From assembly GCA_016720425.1 (NCBI GenBank), contig JADKKQ010000001.1, forward strand, positions 62,001 to 126,000: DNA of 64,000 nt, read 5' to 3'. Of this stretch, positions 8,008-16,030 are shown piece by piece; within the stretch, counting starts at the first letter, position 1, and the number at the start of each line of letters is the position of its first letter. The translations under genes and the position numbers were made by a program. A model generated the notes under the pieces. The model saw only the letters and a list, made by a program, of their open reading frames with translations, was not told the origin of the DNA and did no database searches. Source of the DNA: Betaproteobacteria bacterium (GTDB lineage Bacteria; Pseudomonadota; Gammaproteobacteria; Burkholderiales; Casimicrobiaceae).

Positions 8008-8289
8008 ATGGGTGCTAATCGGGCACTTATCGCAGGCCTGCAGTGGTCAGAGCGCTACGCATTGGCGCTGATTGTCGCAGTGGTTCTGACTGCTTGTGAG
8101 GCAATTCCGCGTCTAGCATCTCCTTCGAAGGCCGAATGCTGGACAGTGAACGAACCGACTCTCGAGTGTCGGGGAGCGGCAAGTTGTGAGGAGCTCGCGA
8201 CGTTGGAGGGTTCGCTCGACGTGGAACTCGGGAGGGAGGAACAGTTCGCCTATGAGGGTGTCGTGCTCATGATTCACCCTGGATTCTAG
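8008..8289 (+). CDS. Putative small lipoprotein, reading frame continues after an amber codon
   Basis: A 93-residue frame with a hydrophobic N-terminal segment ending in VVLTAC, a plausible lipobox, so the product would be an outer- or inner-membrane lipoprotein. Four further cysteines follow. The frame ends at TAG (8287-8289), but the same frame stays open to 8478. That extension has a second hydrophobic stretch (FFPVTVPLAAVAIVTHH) and a charged helix. One longer membrane protein may have been cut by a nonsense mutation, or two small genes may be adjacent. No family recognised. The start could also be one of two ATGs just upstream. Confidence 0.35.
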   Translation: MGANRALIAGLQWSERYALALIVAVVLTACEAIPRLASPSKAECWTVNEPTLECRGAASCEELATLEGSLDVELGREEQFAYEGVVLMIHPGF

Positions 8290-8479
8290 GTGTTCTTCCC
8301 TGTCACCGTGCCGCTCGCAGCCGTGGCGATTGTTACCCATCACGAGCGTGTCGCCGTTCTCCGAGAGAGGCAGGCGGCGGTCCGGCAGTTGATGCAGGAA
8401 AAGGGGTGTGCTGCGAGTCGCTTGCCCGGCCCCAGACAATCCGTTGAATCGCAAACAGGTCGACCGGAGCCGCAGTGAC

Positions 8480-8668
8480 GCTGGCGATCTGCGCCGCGCC
8501 TTCGATGCCGCCGTGCGCGCCGTCGGTGACCGCCTCGCCTGCTTGCCAGAACGCGCTACACGGGGCGATCGCGCTGCAGGACGGGTGATATACGTTCGGC
8601 AGCGTAGCGCGCGGCGTAGCGCCGCCGCTCATCACGCGGCCCCGATCGTCGCGATCCGCGCGCGGTAG
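8480..8668 (+). pseudogene. Degenerate C-terminal copy of the 7390-7809 gene
   Basis: The frame reads DLRRAFDAAVRAVGDRLACLPERATRGDRAAGRV in part and aligns with the C-terminus of the upstream hypothetical gene. No matching N-terminal part is present, so it looks like the remnant of a tandem duplication or of a related phage gene. The frame runs on to 8668 without similarity. Confidence 0.35.
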
Positions 8669-8859
8669 CCCAGCCCCGCGGCCGCCAGCGCCACGGTGCA
8701 GCGGTGGCAATGGATCGCGTGCTTACTGTGCGCGACGTAGGCTTTCTGTCATTGCGGACAGACCCGGATCGTGCCGGGGACGGCCTGGAATCCGGCGAGA
8801 TGCCGCATCCGTGCGTCGTGGGCAGGACCGCGGTCGCGGCCAGGGTGGCGTTGAGACAT
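8632..8859 (-). pseudogene. Small zinc-ribbon protein gene with in-frame TGA at a cysteine position
   Basis: Read from the ATG at 8859, the frame gives 75 residues if the TGA at codon 37 (8749-8751) is read through. The flanks read VCPQ-stop-QKAYVAHSKHAIHCHRC. A cysteine at the stop would complete CPxC-N14-CxxC, a standard zinc ribbon, so TGA most probably replaces TGC. The reading frame on both sides is otherwise intact and ends at TGA 8632-8634. Short zinc-ribbon proteins of this size are common in phages. A second TGC-to-TGA change is seen in the neighbouring transposase gene. Confidence 0.5.
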
Positions 8860-9035
8860 AACGCACCTCATCGAAAAGGTGCCGGCTTCGGGCCGCGCGG
8901 CCGGCGCGCGCGGGAGTACGGTGCGGAGGACACCGCAGGCCCGGTGATGCGTTAGCGCGCGTCCAGGTGACCTGCCCGGCTTCTTCGGACACCTGATTTC
9001 TGGAAAGATGGCTCTTCTTCGAGAAGGAAGAGCCG

Positions 9036-9297
9036 ATGAGAAAGAGTCGATTCACCGACGAGCAGATGGCTGCCATCTTGCGTGAGGCCGAACGTACTTC
9101 GGTTGCCGAAGCGGCCAAGAAGAGCAGATCAGCGAGCAGACGATCTACGCCTGGCGGCAGCACTTCGGGCAGCTGGAGCCGTCGGACGTGAAGAAGCTGA
9201 AGGCGCTGTCGACCGAGAACGCGAAGCTCAAGAAACTGCTGGCCGAGCGCGACCTCGAGATCGAGGTCATGAAGGAGATCAACCGAAAAAATGGTAG
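9036..9297 (+). pseudogene. IS3-family transposase orfA, frameshifted
   Basis: The protein starts MRKSRFTDEQMAAILREAE, the HTH of IS407-type OrfA. At about 9122-9128 one base is missing, and the frame moves to ISEQTIYAWRQHFGQLEPSD and the coiled-coil KKLKALSTENAKLKKLLAE. Near 9286 an A6 run shifts the frame again by -1 to end at KKW-stop (9297). The second shift lies at the usual A-rich slippery site of IS3 elements, where a natural -1 frameshift makes the OrfAB fusion. The first is a true lesion or a base-calling error. Confidence 0.8.
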
Positions 9298-10151
9298 GCC
9301 CGCAGGGGCGTCGGGAGCAACGTGCCTATGCCTGTGCACGCGGCATCCCGAAACGACGCGCCTGCGGGCTGATCGGCATGGCCCGCTCCACCTTGTCCTA
9401 CCAGCTGCGGCAACCCGCGAAGGACGCGCCGGTGATCGCGGCCATGCGCCGGCTGTCGTCGCAGTGCCCACGCTATGGTTACCGCCGGATTCGGATCTTC
9501 CTGCGCCGCGAGGGGATGGCGATGAGCCCATCACGGGCCGAGCGGCTGTGGCGCCAAGCGGGGCTGCAGCTGCCGCGCCGTCGCCCCCGTCGCCGCGTAG
9601 CTACTTCCCGGCCCCGGCCGATGCCGCCACGGGCCGCCAATCATGTCTGGGCCTATGACTTCGTCTTCGATGCCTGTGCCAACGGCCAGCAGATCAAATG
9701 ACTTACCGTGGTCGACGAGTTCACTCATGAGTGCTTGGCGATCGACGTAGCCAGCTCGATTCGCTCGCGCCGCGTGATCGACGTGGTAGCCCGACTGATC
9801 AGCGTTCATGGCGCCCCGGCCTATCTGCGTTCGGACAGCGGACCGGAGTTCGTCAGCCACGCCGTCCTCAAGTGGCTGACCGAGAATCGGATCGACACCG
9901 CGCTGATCGATCCGGGCAAGCCATGGCAGAACGGCACCAACGAATCGTTCAACGGCAAGTTTCGCGACGAGTGCCTCAGCCTGGAGTGGTTCCGCAGCCG
10001 CCGCGAGGCCGCCATTCTGATCGAATCGTGGCGCAAGCATTACAACGCCGTCCGACCGCACCAGAGCCTCGGCTACTTGACCCCGCACCAGTTCAAGCTT
10101 CAGCATCCACTTCCACCGCCCCCTCAACCCCGAGCCACTCTCCAGGAATAA
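9291..10151 (+). pseudogene. IS3-family transposase orfB with in-frame TGA
   Basis: The HTH_21-like N-terminal region (YGYRRIRIFLRREG) is followed by the rve integrase core. The DDE residues are present: D in WAYDFVFD, D in LRSDSGPEF, and E in NESFNGKFRDE. A TGA at 9699-9701 interrupts QQIK-stop-LTVVDEFTHE. Relatives usually have Cys here (IKCLT), so TGC changed to TGA. Apart from this codon the frame is open to 10151. Confidence 0.85.
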
Positions 10152-10254
10152 AGCGTTCGAAAATCTCAAGGCAGGTCAGGAAGCGCGGTTCGTTGAACTA
10201 TGCTCGCATCATCAACGCGACACAACGACCGCGCCGGGGAACGCCGCAGTTTGC

Positions 10255-10590
10255 GTAGCCCATTCATCGCCAACTGCGGACAGGGACCGTGGATGATCGG
10301 GCCGAGTACGGCCAGTTCCAGACGGTGGCTCTCACATCTCAAGTTGCCGGGAAGCGGCCATTGACGAGGCGACCGGCGGCGGGCGATCCGAAGCCGCTTG
10401 CGCCCGCCCGCCTGAGTGCGCGCGGCCACCTTGGCATCGGTGCCCGCGCCGAAGCACGGCGACAAGCGCGCGGAGCAGCCCATTGCCGCCGAAAGTCGAC
10501 GCTTGACCCGCACCGTCGAGCCGACCACGCTCAGCCTCGCGCCGTTGAAATGGCTATCCGTGAGCCTCGCGATCATCGCGCTCGCGACCG
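10255..10590 (+). repeat. Dispersed repeat, copy A (inverted relative to copy B)
   Basis: This stretch resembles the reverse complement of 11920-12420. Matching landmarks include CGGGAAGCGGCCATTGA against CCGGAAGTGGCCATTGA, and a block whose forced translation reads CRRKSTLDPHRRADHAQPRAVEM here and CDRKSTRDPPYRLLHTQPRALEL in copy B. It is non-coding: the frames are short and both copies have diverged. It sits directly after the IS element and before the acyltransferase remnant. Confidence 0.6.
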
Positions 10591-10610
10591 GTGCCCCGGT
10601 GCTGCCGGCG

Positions 10611-10790
10611 ACGAACTGGCGCGAGGCCGGCGGGCGGCAGGTGCTGCGCTTCGAGACGCCGATCGTGCCGATCGAGATCGACGACACGGGCGAGGCGATC
10701 CGGCGCAACACGCGGGCCTACAACGCGGAGCTCGAGCGGCTGATCCTCGTCCGGCCCGAGCAGTGGTACTGGGTGCACCGGTGGTGGTAG
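10611..10790 (+). pseudogene. C-terminal remnant of a lipid A acyltransferase (LpxL/HtrB-like)
   Basis: The last 60 codons read VLRFETPIVPIEI, EAIRRNTRAYNAELERLI and RPEQWYWVHRWW before a stop. The RPEQWYWVHRRW-type ending is the hallmark of the LpxL/LpxM acyltransferases that add secondary acyl chains to lipid A. The catalytic N-terminal three quarters, including the HX4D motif, are missing; upstream lies the dispersed repeat. It appears to be a fragment left by recombination between repeats or by IS insertion. Confidence 0.6.
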
Positions 10791-10899
10791 GCGGTCGCGC
10801 CGCGGGCGCGCAGGGGGCGGGGCGGACCGGCGCGCGCAGGTTGATTCGCGGTCGCCCGGCGCATCCGGCCGCGCATCGGGCGGCCGGCGCGCCCTCAGC

Positions 10900-11403
10900 C
10901 TAGGGCAACAGGATGTGCCGGACGTGTCTGACGTGCGTGGAGAGCACGTGGACATGGGTGATCGCCATGTCGAGACTGTGCTTCAGGTCGAGGTAGGCCT
11001 CGAGCTCTCCCGGCACGTGGTAACGAGCCGGGTTTCGCAGGTCGTCGGACGCCTGCCGAAGCTCGGCCTCGCTGGCTTGAAGCGCCACCAGTATTTCCGA
11101 GACGTCGCCGACCGACGGGATCGTCCCGTCCTGCACGGCCCCGACGAGCGTCTCGAGGCGAAAGACCGCGTCCTCCAGGGGACAGTACACCTCGGGGTCG
11201 TCACAGTCGGTACCGAGCGTCTGCAGCACGCGCGAGGCAACCGGACGCAAGTGATCGAATTCGGCGGCAGCCGCGGCGGCCTCGCGCACCTTCTGAACGG
11301 CCGGAAGCAGCAAGCCGATGAGGACCGCAATGATCGCGATCACCACGAGCAACTCGATCAGCGTGAATCCCGACGAGCGACGAACCTTCTCGAGTGTCTT
11401 CAT
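10900..11403 (-). CDS. Orphan prepilin-like protein with planctomycete-type N-terminus
   Basis: The 167-residue protein begins with a short charged leader (to about residue 12), then G-FTLIELLVVIAIIAVLIG, the prepilin peptidase site and hydrophobic helix of type IV pilins and type II pseudopilins. The continuation LLLPAVQKVREAA is the hallmark of DUF1559-type pseudopilins, abundant in Planctomycetes and unusual in proteobacteria. The rest is helical, contains two cysteines (DCDD and VYCP), and lacks the typical DUF1559 body. GGAG lies 9 nt before the ATG. No other pilus genes are near. Horizontal origin is inferred. It sits between inverted repeat copies. Confidence 0.75.
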   Translation of the reverse strand: MKTLEKVRRSSGFTLIELLVVIAIIAVLIGLLLPAVQKVREAAAAAAEFDHLRPVASRVLQTLGTDCDDPEVYCPLEDAVFRLETLVGAVQDGTIPSVGDVSEILVALQASEAELRQASDDLRNPARYHVPGELEAYLDLKHSLDMAITHVHVLSTHVRHVRHILLP

Positions 11404-12460
11404 GGCGCAGCTCCACGGATGTCCAGGGGGGCGCCAGCCGTCGCGGTGACCTGGCGCTCGATTACCGGTATAGGCTCATTGTGCCGGGAACGCAATGCGA
11501 ATATTTCCGACTTGCGTTCCGCGCGACCTCCGGAACACCGATCCGGCAGCGCCGCGGCACGGCCGACTCCCTCGCGCGTCGACAGGCGGTGCCGGTCGCA
11601 GAAGCGGGCGATGCGTATGATCCGAGCCAGGTTCCGAAACGCCGCAGTTCGAGCCATGGTGTGCCTCCTTCCCTTGTCGAGTCCCTCGTGGCGGTCGCGT
11701 GCTCAAAGCTCGAAGTGCAGGGAGCTCATCCAAGCCTTCGCCGAGGAAGGATACTTCCACCCCCGTTTTGCGCCATGAGCCGGGAAATCCACCTTCCGCC
11801 TCGCCCGCCTGTCGTGTTCACCTGCGGGCGCCGAGCGGCCAAGCCGGCTGGCGAACGTCAGGCGGAACGACGGCAAGGTGGAGATGGGACGGCATTCATG
11901 GCGTTCGTCCATGGGCTCACTGCTTCTTCGGACACGGACAGTCAGTTCAAGTGCACGCGGCTGAGTGTGGAGGAGCCGGTAGGGCGGGTCACGCGTCGAT
12001 TTGCGGTCGCAACGGGTTGCTGGATACGCTTGTGGTGGTACTTTCGGGCGGGCGCGGACGCCAGAGTGGCTACGCGCGGGCAGGCGGGTGGGGGCAGGCA
12101 CGAGCGCGCCCGGCGTCGCACACGGGTAAGCGGCGACGGAGGTGGCTACCAGGCGTTGCGCTGATCGAACTCGAAGGCCGGGTTGGGCTGCGTCAGCGGC
12201 TCGTTCTCACCCGCTGATAGATGTTGAGGCGCCCCTTGCTGCGACCTGAACGGCAGCTTCCACCCGTTTCAATGGCCACTTCCGGGTTCGCCCAAGGTCG
12301 GCACAGTCGAACTGCGACCGACGACGAGCAAGCCGCTCGCGTTCAGAGCCCTCGGTCGGAGACCGGCCAGTTCCGGTCATTGAAGCCTTGATGAATGGCC
12401 GCAACCGAACGGCCGGTTACTGATCAACGATGAAACCTCTGCCTGTGTAGGCTTGCACCT
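11404..12460. other. 1-kb stretch without a convincing gene; decayed and repeated DNA
   Basis: Only frames without recognisable products are present. The left part (about 11404-11480) must hold the pilin promoter. The middle (11480-11900) shows nothing I can name; a short end-piece reads LIQAFAEEGYFHPRFAP. The right part is dispersed repeat copy B. Within it, the complement of about 12145-12210 reads like a protein tail (NPAFEFDQRNAW-stop), perhaps another gene remnant. Confidence 0.5.
11920..12420 (-). repeat. Dispersed repeat, copy B (inverted relative to copy A)
   Basis: On the minus strand this region parallels copy A (10255-10590): first the segment around 12270-12420 (matching 10255-10370), then the segment 11920-12095 (matching 10405-10580). 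A unique insert lies at about 12105-12240. The two copies bracket the acyltransferase remnant and the orphan prepilin gene. Confidence 0.55.
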
Positions 12461-13357
12461 TCAGCAGATCGCCGCGCAGACATCCCTAACCTGTCCGCGC
12501 AGCCAGCGATGTGCTGGATCGGCATTCAGCCTTGGGTGCCAGAATAGTGCAACCGTGATCTCCGGTGTGGAGACCGGAAGGGGGAAACTGTGCAAACCGG
12601 CGCGCAGGTTTCCGGTGTGTCGTTCGGGAACGCTGGCGATCAGGTCAGATACTCGAGCCAGGGCCAGCGCGGTCGAAAAGCCAGCGACCGTCACGCAGAT
12701 TCCCCGCTCCAGCCCCAATGGGGTCAAGGCTTCATCGATTGGCCCCCTGTCGACACCTCGTCGCGAGACGAGGATATGCCCGCCGGCCGCGTAACGAGCA
12801 GGCGTGATCTCGCCTTGGCAGAGCGGGTGCCCCATTCCCACGACACCAATGAAACGGTCTCGGAACAATGCCTGCACACGCAGCTCCGGAGCCGTCGCTT
12901 TCCCTACAACGCCTGTTTCCAGATCGACGATCCCGTCGCGAAGTGAGGTGCTGTCCTTGTCGGGCTTCTGCACGAAGCACAGCCGTACACCGGGCGCTTC
13001 CTCGCCGACGCGGGCGATGAGGTCCGGTCCGAAGTTCTCCACAAAGCCTTCGCTGGTCCGTAGCGTGAACGTCCTGACGAGCTGTTTGAGGTTGAGCTTT
13101 TCAGCGGGGCGCAAGACGGCTTCTCCATCCTGCACGAGCTGACTGACTCGCTCGCGCAGTTCGAGCGCCCGGGGTGTGGGGACGAGACCGCGTCCGGCCC
13201 TGACCAACAACGGATCGCCCGTCGTCTCGCGCAATCGCGCCAGCGCCCGGCTCATCGCCGACGGGCTAAGCCGCAACCGTCGGGCGGCGCGTGCAACGCT
13301 GCCTTCCGCGAGCAGCACATCCAGAGTGACAAGCAAATTGAGATCGGGTCTCGACAT
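12461..13357 (-). CDS. LysR-family transcriptional regulator
   Basis: A 298-residue DNA-binding regulator. The N-terminal winged HTH (residues 4-62: LNLLVTLDVLLAEGSVARAARRL, then SPSAMSRALARLRE) is typical of LysR, and the C-terminal two-lobed effector domain follows. It is divergent from the MFS transporter gene, with 140 bp between the two start codons. That is the usual layout in which LysR controls itself and the neighbour, so the transporter is probably its target. The effector is unknown. It belongs to the accessory block. Confidence 0.9.
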   Translation of the reverse strand: MSRPDLNLLVTLDVLLAEGSVARAARRLRLSPSAMSRALARLRETTGDPLLVRAGRGLVPTPRALELRERVSQLVQDGEAVLRPAEKLNLKQLVRTFTLRTSEGFVENFGPDLIARVGEEAPGVRLCFVQKPDKDSTSLRDGIVDLETGVVGKATAPELRVQALFRDRFIGVVGMGHPLCQGEITPARYAAGGHILVSRRGVDRGPIDEALTPLGLERGICVTVAGFSTALALARVSDLIASVPERHTGNLRAGLHSFPLPVSTPEITVALFWHPRLNADPAHRWLRGQVRDVCAAIC

Positions 13358-13497
13358 GCGTCAACCCTAGCACCGTTTGATCATGATATGGCGTTACACG
13401 CATGAATAAAGTGCAAATGGTGCGTCTTCCGCCATGTCATGCAAGGGAGTACATATCGAACAGGTCCGTTTCGAGCGTCGCCAGACAAAGAGGGTTC

Positions 13498-14940
13498 ATG
13501 TTGAAGCCAACCATTGCCGGTCGAGATGAGGCAGTAGCGGGAAGTGCGGAACGGACACCTTCGGTTCGGTGGGCGCTCGCCAGCCTTTCGCTGTCCATGT
13601 TGCTCTCCTCGCTCGGCACCAGCATCGCCAACGTCGGCTTGCCGACCTTCGCACAGGCGTTCAACGCGTCGTTCCAGGAGGTCCAGTGGATTGTCCTCGC
13701 CTATCTCCTCGCCATCACCACCCTGATCGTCAGCGTCGGACGACTCGGTGACATCACCGGCCGCAGACGGCTGCTACTGGCCGGGATCCTCCTGTTCACG
13801 GTGGCCTCGGTCCTGTGCGGCGTCGCGCCCACGCTCTGGCTGCTGATTGCCGCCCGGGCGCTGCAGGGTCTCGGCGCGGCCATCATGATGGCCCTCACCA
13901 TGGCGTTTGTCGGCGAGACGGTTCCCAAGGAAAGGACCGGCAGCGCCATGGGACTGCTCGGAACGATGTCCGCAATCGGCACCGCGCTCGGTCCATCGCT
14001 CGGTGGTGTCCTGATCGCCGGGTTGGGGTGGCCGGCGCTCTTCCTCATTAACGTACCTTTGGGCCTCCTGACTTTTCTTCTCGCGTTTCGCTTTCTGCCC
14101 CTTGATCGCCGGGATTCGCAAGCTGATCGGGCTGGCTTCGATCATGTGGGCACGCTGCTGCTTGCGCTGACGCTTGCAGCTTATGCCCTGGCCATGACAA
14201 TCGGGCGCGGCAGTTTCGGTCGGTTCAACATGGCTCTGCTGTTCGCTGCAGTCTCCGGCATGGGCCTCTTTGTGCTAGCCGAGACGAGGGCAGTATCGCC
14301 TCTGATCCGATTGGCAATGTTCCGAAATCCAGTACTGAGTGCGGGCTTCGCCATGAGCACTCTGGTCACGACCGTGGTGATGGCGACGCTGGTGGTTGGC
14401 CCGTTCTATCTCTCCGGGGCGCTGGCGCTCGACGCCGCCCGTATCGGACTCGTCATGTCTTCCGGTCCGATTGTCGCCGCACTGACGGGCGTGCCGGCCG
14501 GCCGCATCGTGGACCGGTTCGGCGCACACCGCATGAGCATCGCCGGGCTCGTCGGGATGGCGGTCGGCGCTTCCACCCTGCCGATGTTGCCGACAAGGTT
14601 CGGCGTACCGGGTTACATCGCCCCGCTCGTCGTCATCACCGCCGGCTATGCCCTGTTCCAGGCGGCCAACAATACTGCCGTCATGACCAACATTCGACCG
14701 GACCAGCGGGGCGTCATATCCGGCATGCTCAACCTGTCGCGCAATCTCGGGCTCATCACCGGCGCATCCGCGATGGGAGCTGTGTTCGCACTCGCATCCG
14801 CGACGACCGACATCGCAACGGCGCGCCCCGAGGCCGTTGCCACCGGAATGCGAATCACGTTCGCAGTCGCGGCGGGGTTGATCGTCGTCGCGCTTGCCAT
14901 TGCGGCTGGCACTTACCGTCGCTCATTGCGCAATGGGTGA
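13498..14940 (+). CDS. MFS efflux transporter, DHA2 (EmrB/QacA-like) family
   Basis: A polytopic inner-membrane protein of 480 residues that probably exports drugs or toxic metabolites by proton antiport. About 14 hydrophobic segments are visible, the number expected for DHA2 members. The motif A loop reads GRLGDITGRRR between helices 2 and 3, and an antiporter-type motif C (LGPSLGGVL) lies in helix 5. The ATG at 13498 is chosen because AGAGGG precedes it by 5 nt; the frame is open further up to 13402. It is divergent from the lysR gene. Confidence 0.9.
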   Translation: MLKPTIAGRDEAVAGSAERTPSVRWALASLSLSMLLSSLGTSIANVGLPTFAQAFNASFQEVQWIVLAYLLAITTLIVSVGRLGDITGRRRLLLAGILLFTVASVLCGVAPTLWLLIAARALQGLGAAIMMALTMAFVGETVPKERTGSAMGLLGTMSAIGTALGPSLGGVLIAGLGWPALFLINVPLGLLTFLLAFRFLPLDRRDSQADRAGFDHVGTLLLALTLAAYALAMTIGRGSFGRFNMALLFAAVSGMGLFVLAETRAVSPLIRLAMFRNPVLSAGFAMSTLVTTVVMATLVVGPFYLSGALALDAARIGLVMSSGPIVAALTGVPAGRIVDRFGAHRMSIAGLVGMAVGASTLPMLPTRFGVPGYIAPLVVITAGYALFQAANNTAVMTNIRPDQRGVISGMLNLSRNLGLITGASAMGAVFALASATTDIATARPEAVATGMRITFAVAAGLIVVALAIAAGTYRRSLRNG

Positions 14941-15397
14941 ATCACCGCGGACTCACAGGCTCCGGCCGCCGCGATTCGGAAGGCACCCAATGGCCTCGGA
15001 GCGAATGCAGACGCTCAGGGCAAGAGTGACGTATGTCTGGGTTGGGTTGAGCCGGGACCGACAACGAACAGGCGGTTCGCGGCTCGAGCTGCCTCGCACG
15101 CATCCGATTTTGTGGCGTGAGGAAGCGTCTACCCCGGATGCACCCGACTCGAGCGGGTGGCGATTGCCGTGGCAGTTGATAGAGGGTCTAATTTAGGCGC
15201 AAATGGCCTGCCCAGTGCCCCCCCCCCCCCCCCCCCCACGCCCGCCAGCGGGGGTGACGGCCGGCGCCCCGCGGGGCCCCCCCCCCGGCGCGCCGGCCCC
15301 GCCCCCCGGGCGGGCCGCCCGGGCCCGGCCCCCCCGGGGGGCCGCGGGCCCCCGCCCCCCCGCGCCCCGCCCCCCCCCCCCCCTCGCCCAGCACGTT
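14941..15397. other. Intergenic stretch with no recognisable gene, ending in a G/C-only tract
   Basis: From 14941 to 15217 I see no credible coding sequence, hairpin or promoter. From 15218 onward the sequence becomes almost pure C and G (separate entry). The next gene starts at 15398, so its natural promoter and ribosome site are hidden or destroyed by this tract. Confidence 0.6.
15218..15383. repeat. G/C-only low-complexity tract, probable sequence artefact
   Basis: The tract begins with a run of 20 C and continues with C and G blocks; after about 15260 not one A or T occurs until 15384. GCCCAG occurs on both sides of the tract (about 15210 and 15387). A similar G-rich tract flanked by a repeat lies at 32698-32752. 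The pattern suggests homopolymer-driven sequencing or assembly error rather than biology, though a slippage-expanded tract is possible. Confidence 0.6.
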
Positions 15398-16030
15398 ATG
15401 CCCTTGATCAAGAAAGCACTGCTCTACTTTCTCTCCCTCGGCGTAGCCGCGTATGCCGCCATTGGATACGGAATCACGCCATTGGGTTCACTCGTGCATC
15501 CGGACATGAAGGAAGGCTTCGTGGCGCATCCTGTCGGGGTCTTACTCCATGTCTTCGCGGCAGCGATTGCGTTGGCCCTGGGCCCTTTTCAGTTTTCACC
15601 GCACCTTCGGCGCACCCGGAGAACTCTTCATCGGTGGATGGGGCGCGTGTACCTGGGTGTGGGTGTTCTTGTCGGAGGTCTGTCTGGTCTCTACATAGCC
15701 CAATTCGCGTTTGGCGGGCTGGTCGCCAAGCTTGGCTTTGCAGTGCTCGCGTTGTGCTGGTTGTATACCGGATTGCGTGCGTTCCTCGCTATTCGCAGCA
15801 GCGCCATCGACGAGCACCAGAAATGGATGGTGCGGAACTTTTCCCTTGCCTTTGCTGCCGTCATGCTGCGTCTTTACATTCCGACATCCGTACTCGCCGG
15901 TGTCGATTTCGCCGTCGCCTATCCCGTCATCGCATGGCTATGTTGGCTGCCAAACCTGCTTGTGGCTGAGTGGGTCTACAGGACTTCACATTTCAGGTCG
16001 CCGCAGCGGACCGCCTACAACGACCGCTAA
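15398..16030 (+). CDS. DUF2306-family integral membrane protein
   Basis: A 210-residue protein with about six hydrophobic helices. The HRWMGRVYL segment after helix 2 and the DEHQKWMVRNFSLAFAAVMLR segment are characteristic of the DUF2306 family, whose function is unknown. The ATG at 15398 follows the G/C-only tract closely, so no ribosome site can be judged. The frame is open further upstream only through the low-complexity tract. It is the last gene before the right boundary of the accessory block. Confidence 0.75.
   Translation: MPLIKKALLYFLSLGVAAYAAIGYGITPLGSLVHPDMKEGFVAHPVGVLLHVFAAAIALALGPFQFSPHLRRTRRTLHRWMGRVYLGVGVLVGGLSGLYIAQFAFGGLVAKLGFAVLALCWLYTGLRAFLAIRSSAIDEHQKWMVRNFSLAFAAVMLRLYIPTSVLAGVDFAVAYPVIAWLCWLPNLLVAEWVYRTSHFRSPQRTAYNDR

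Larger units (their letters stand above)
8968..10178 (+). mobile_element. IS3-family insertion sequence, IS407 group, inactive
   Basis: The 1211-bp element is bounded by TGACCTGCC (8968-8976) and its complement GGCAGGTCA (10170-10178), the ends expected for the IS407 group. It holds orfA (HTH plus leucine-zipper part) and orfB (DDE integrase core) in overlapping frames. The flanking four bases (CAGG and GGAA) do not match, so no target duplication is visible; later rearrangement is possible. Both reading frames are damaged, so transposition on its own is unlikely. Confidence 0.85.

Noticed and set aside
8749..9701. Selenocysteine insertion at the two TGA codons
   Set aside because: No convincing SECIS-like hairpin directly follows either TGA, a transposase is an unlikely selenoprotein, and TGA is used as a normal stop by many genes here. 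Kept only as a remote alternative.
14894..15196. A 100-codon open frame after the MFS gene
   Set aside because: It overlaps the transporter end, has no ribosome site and no recognisable protein features.
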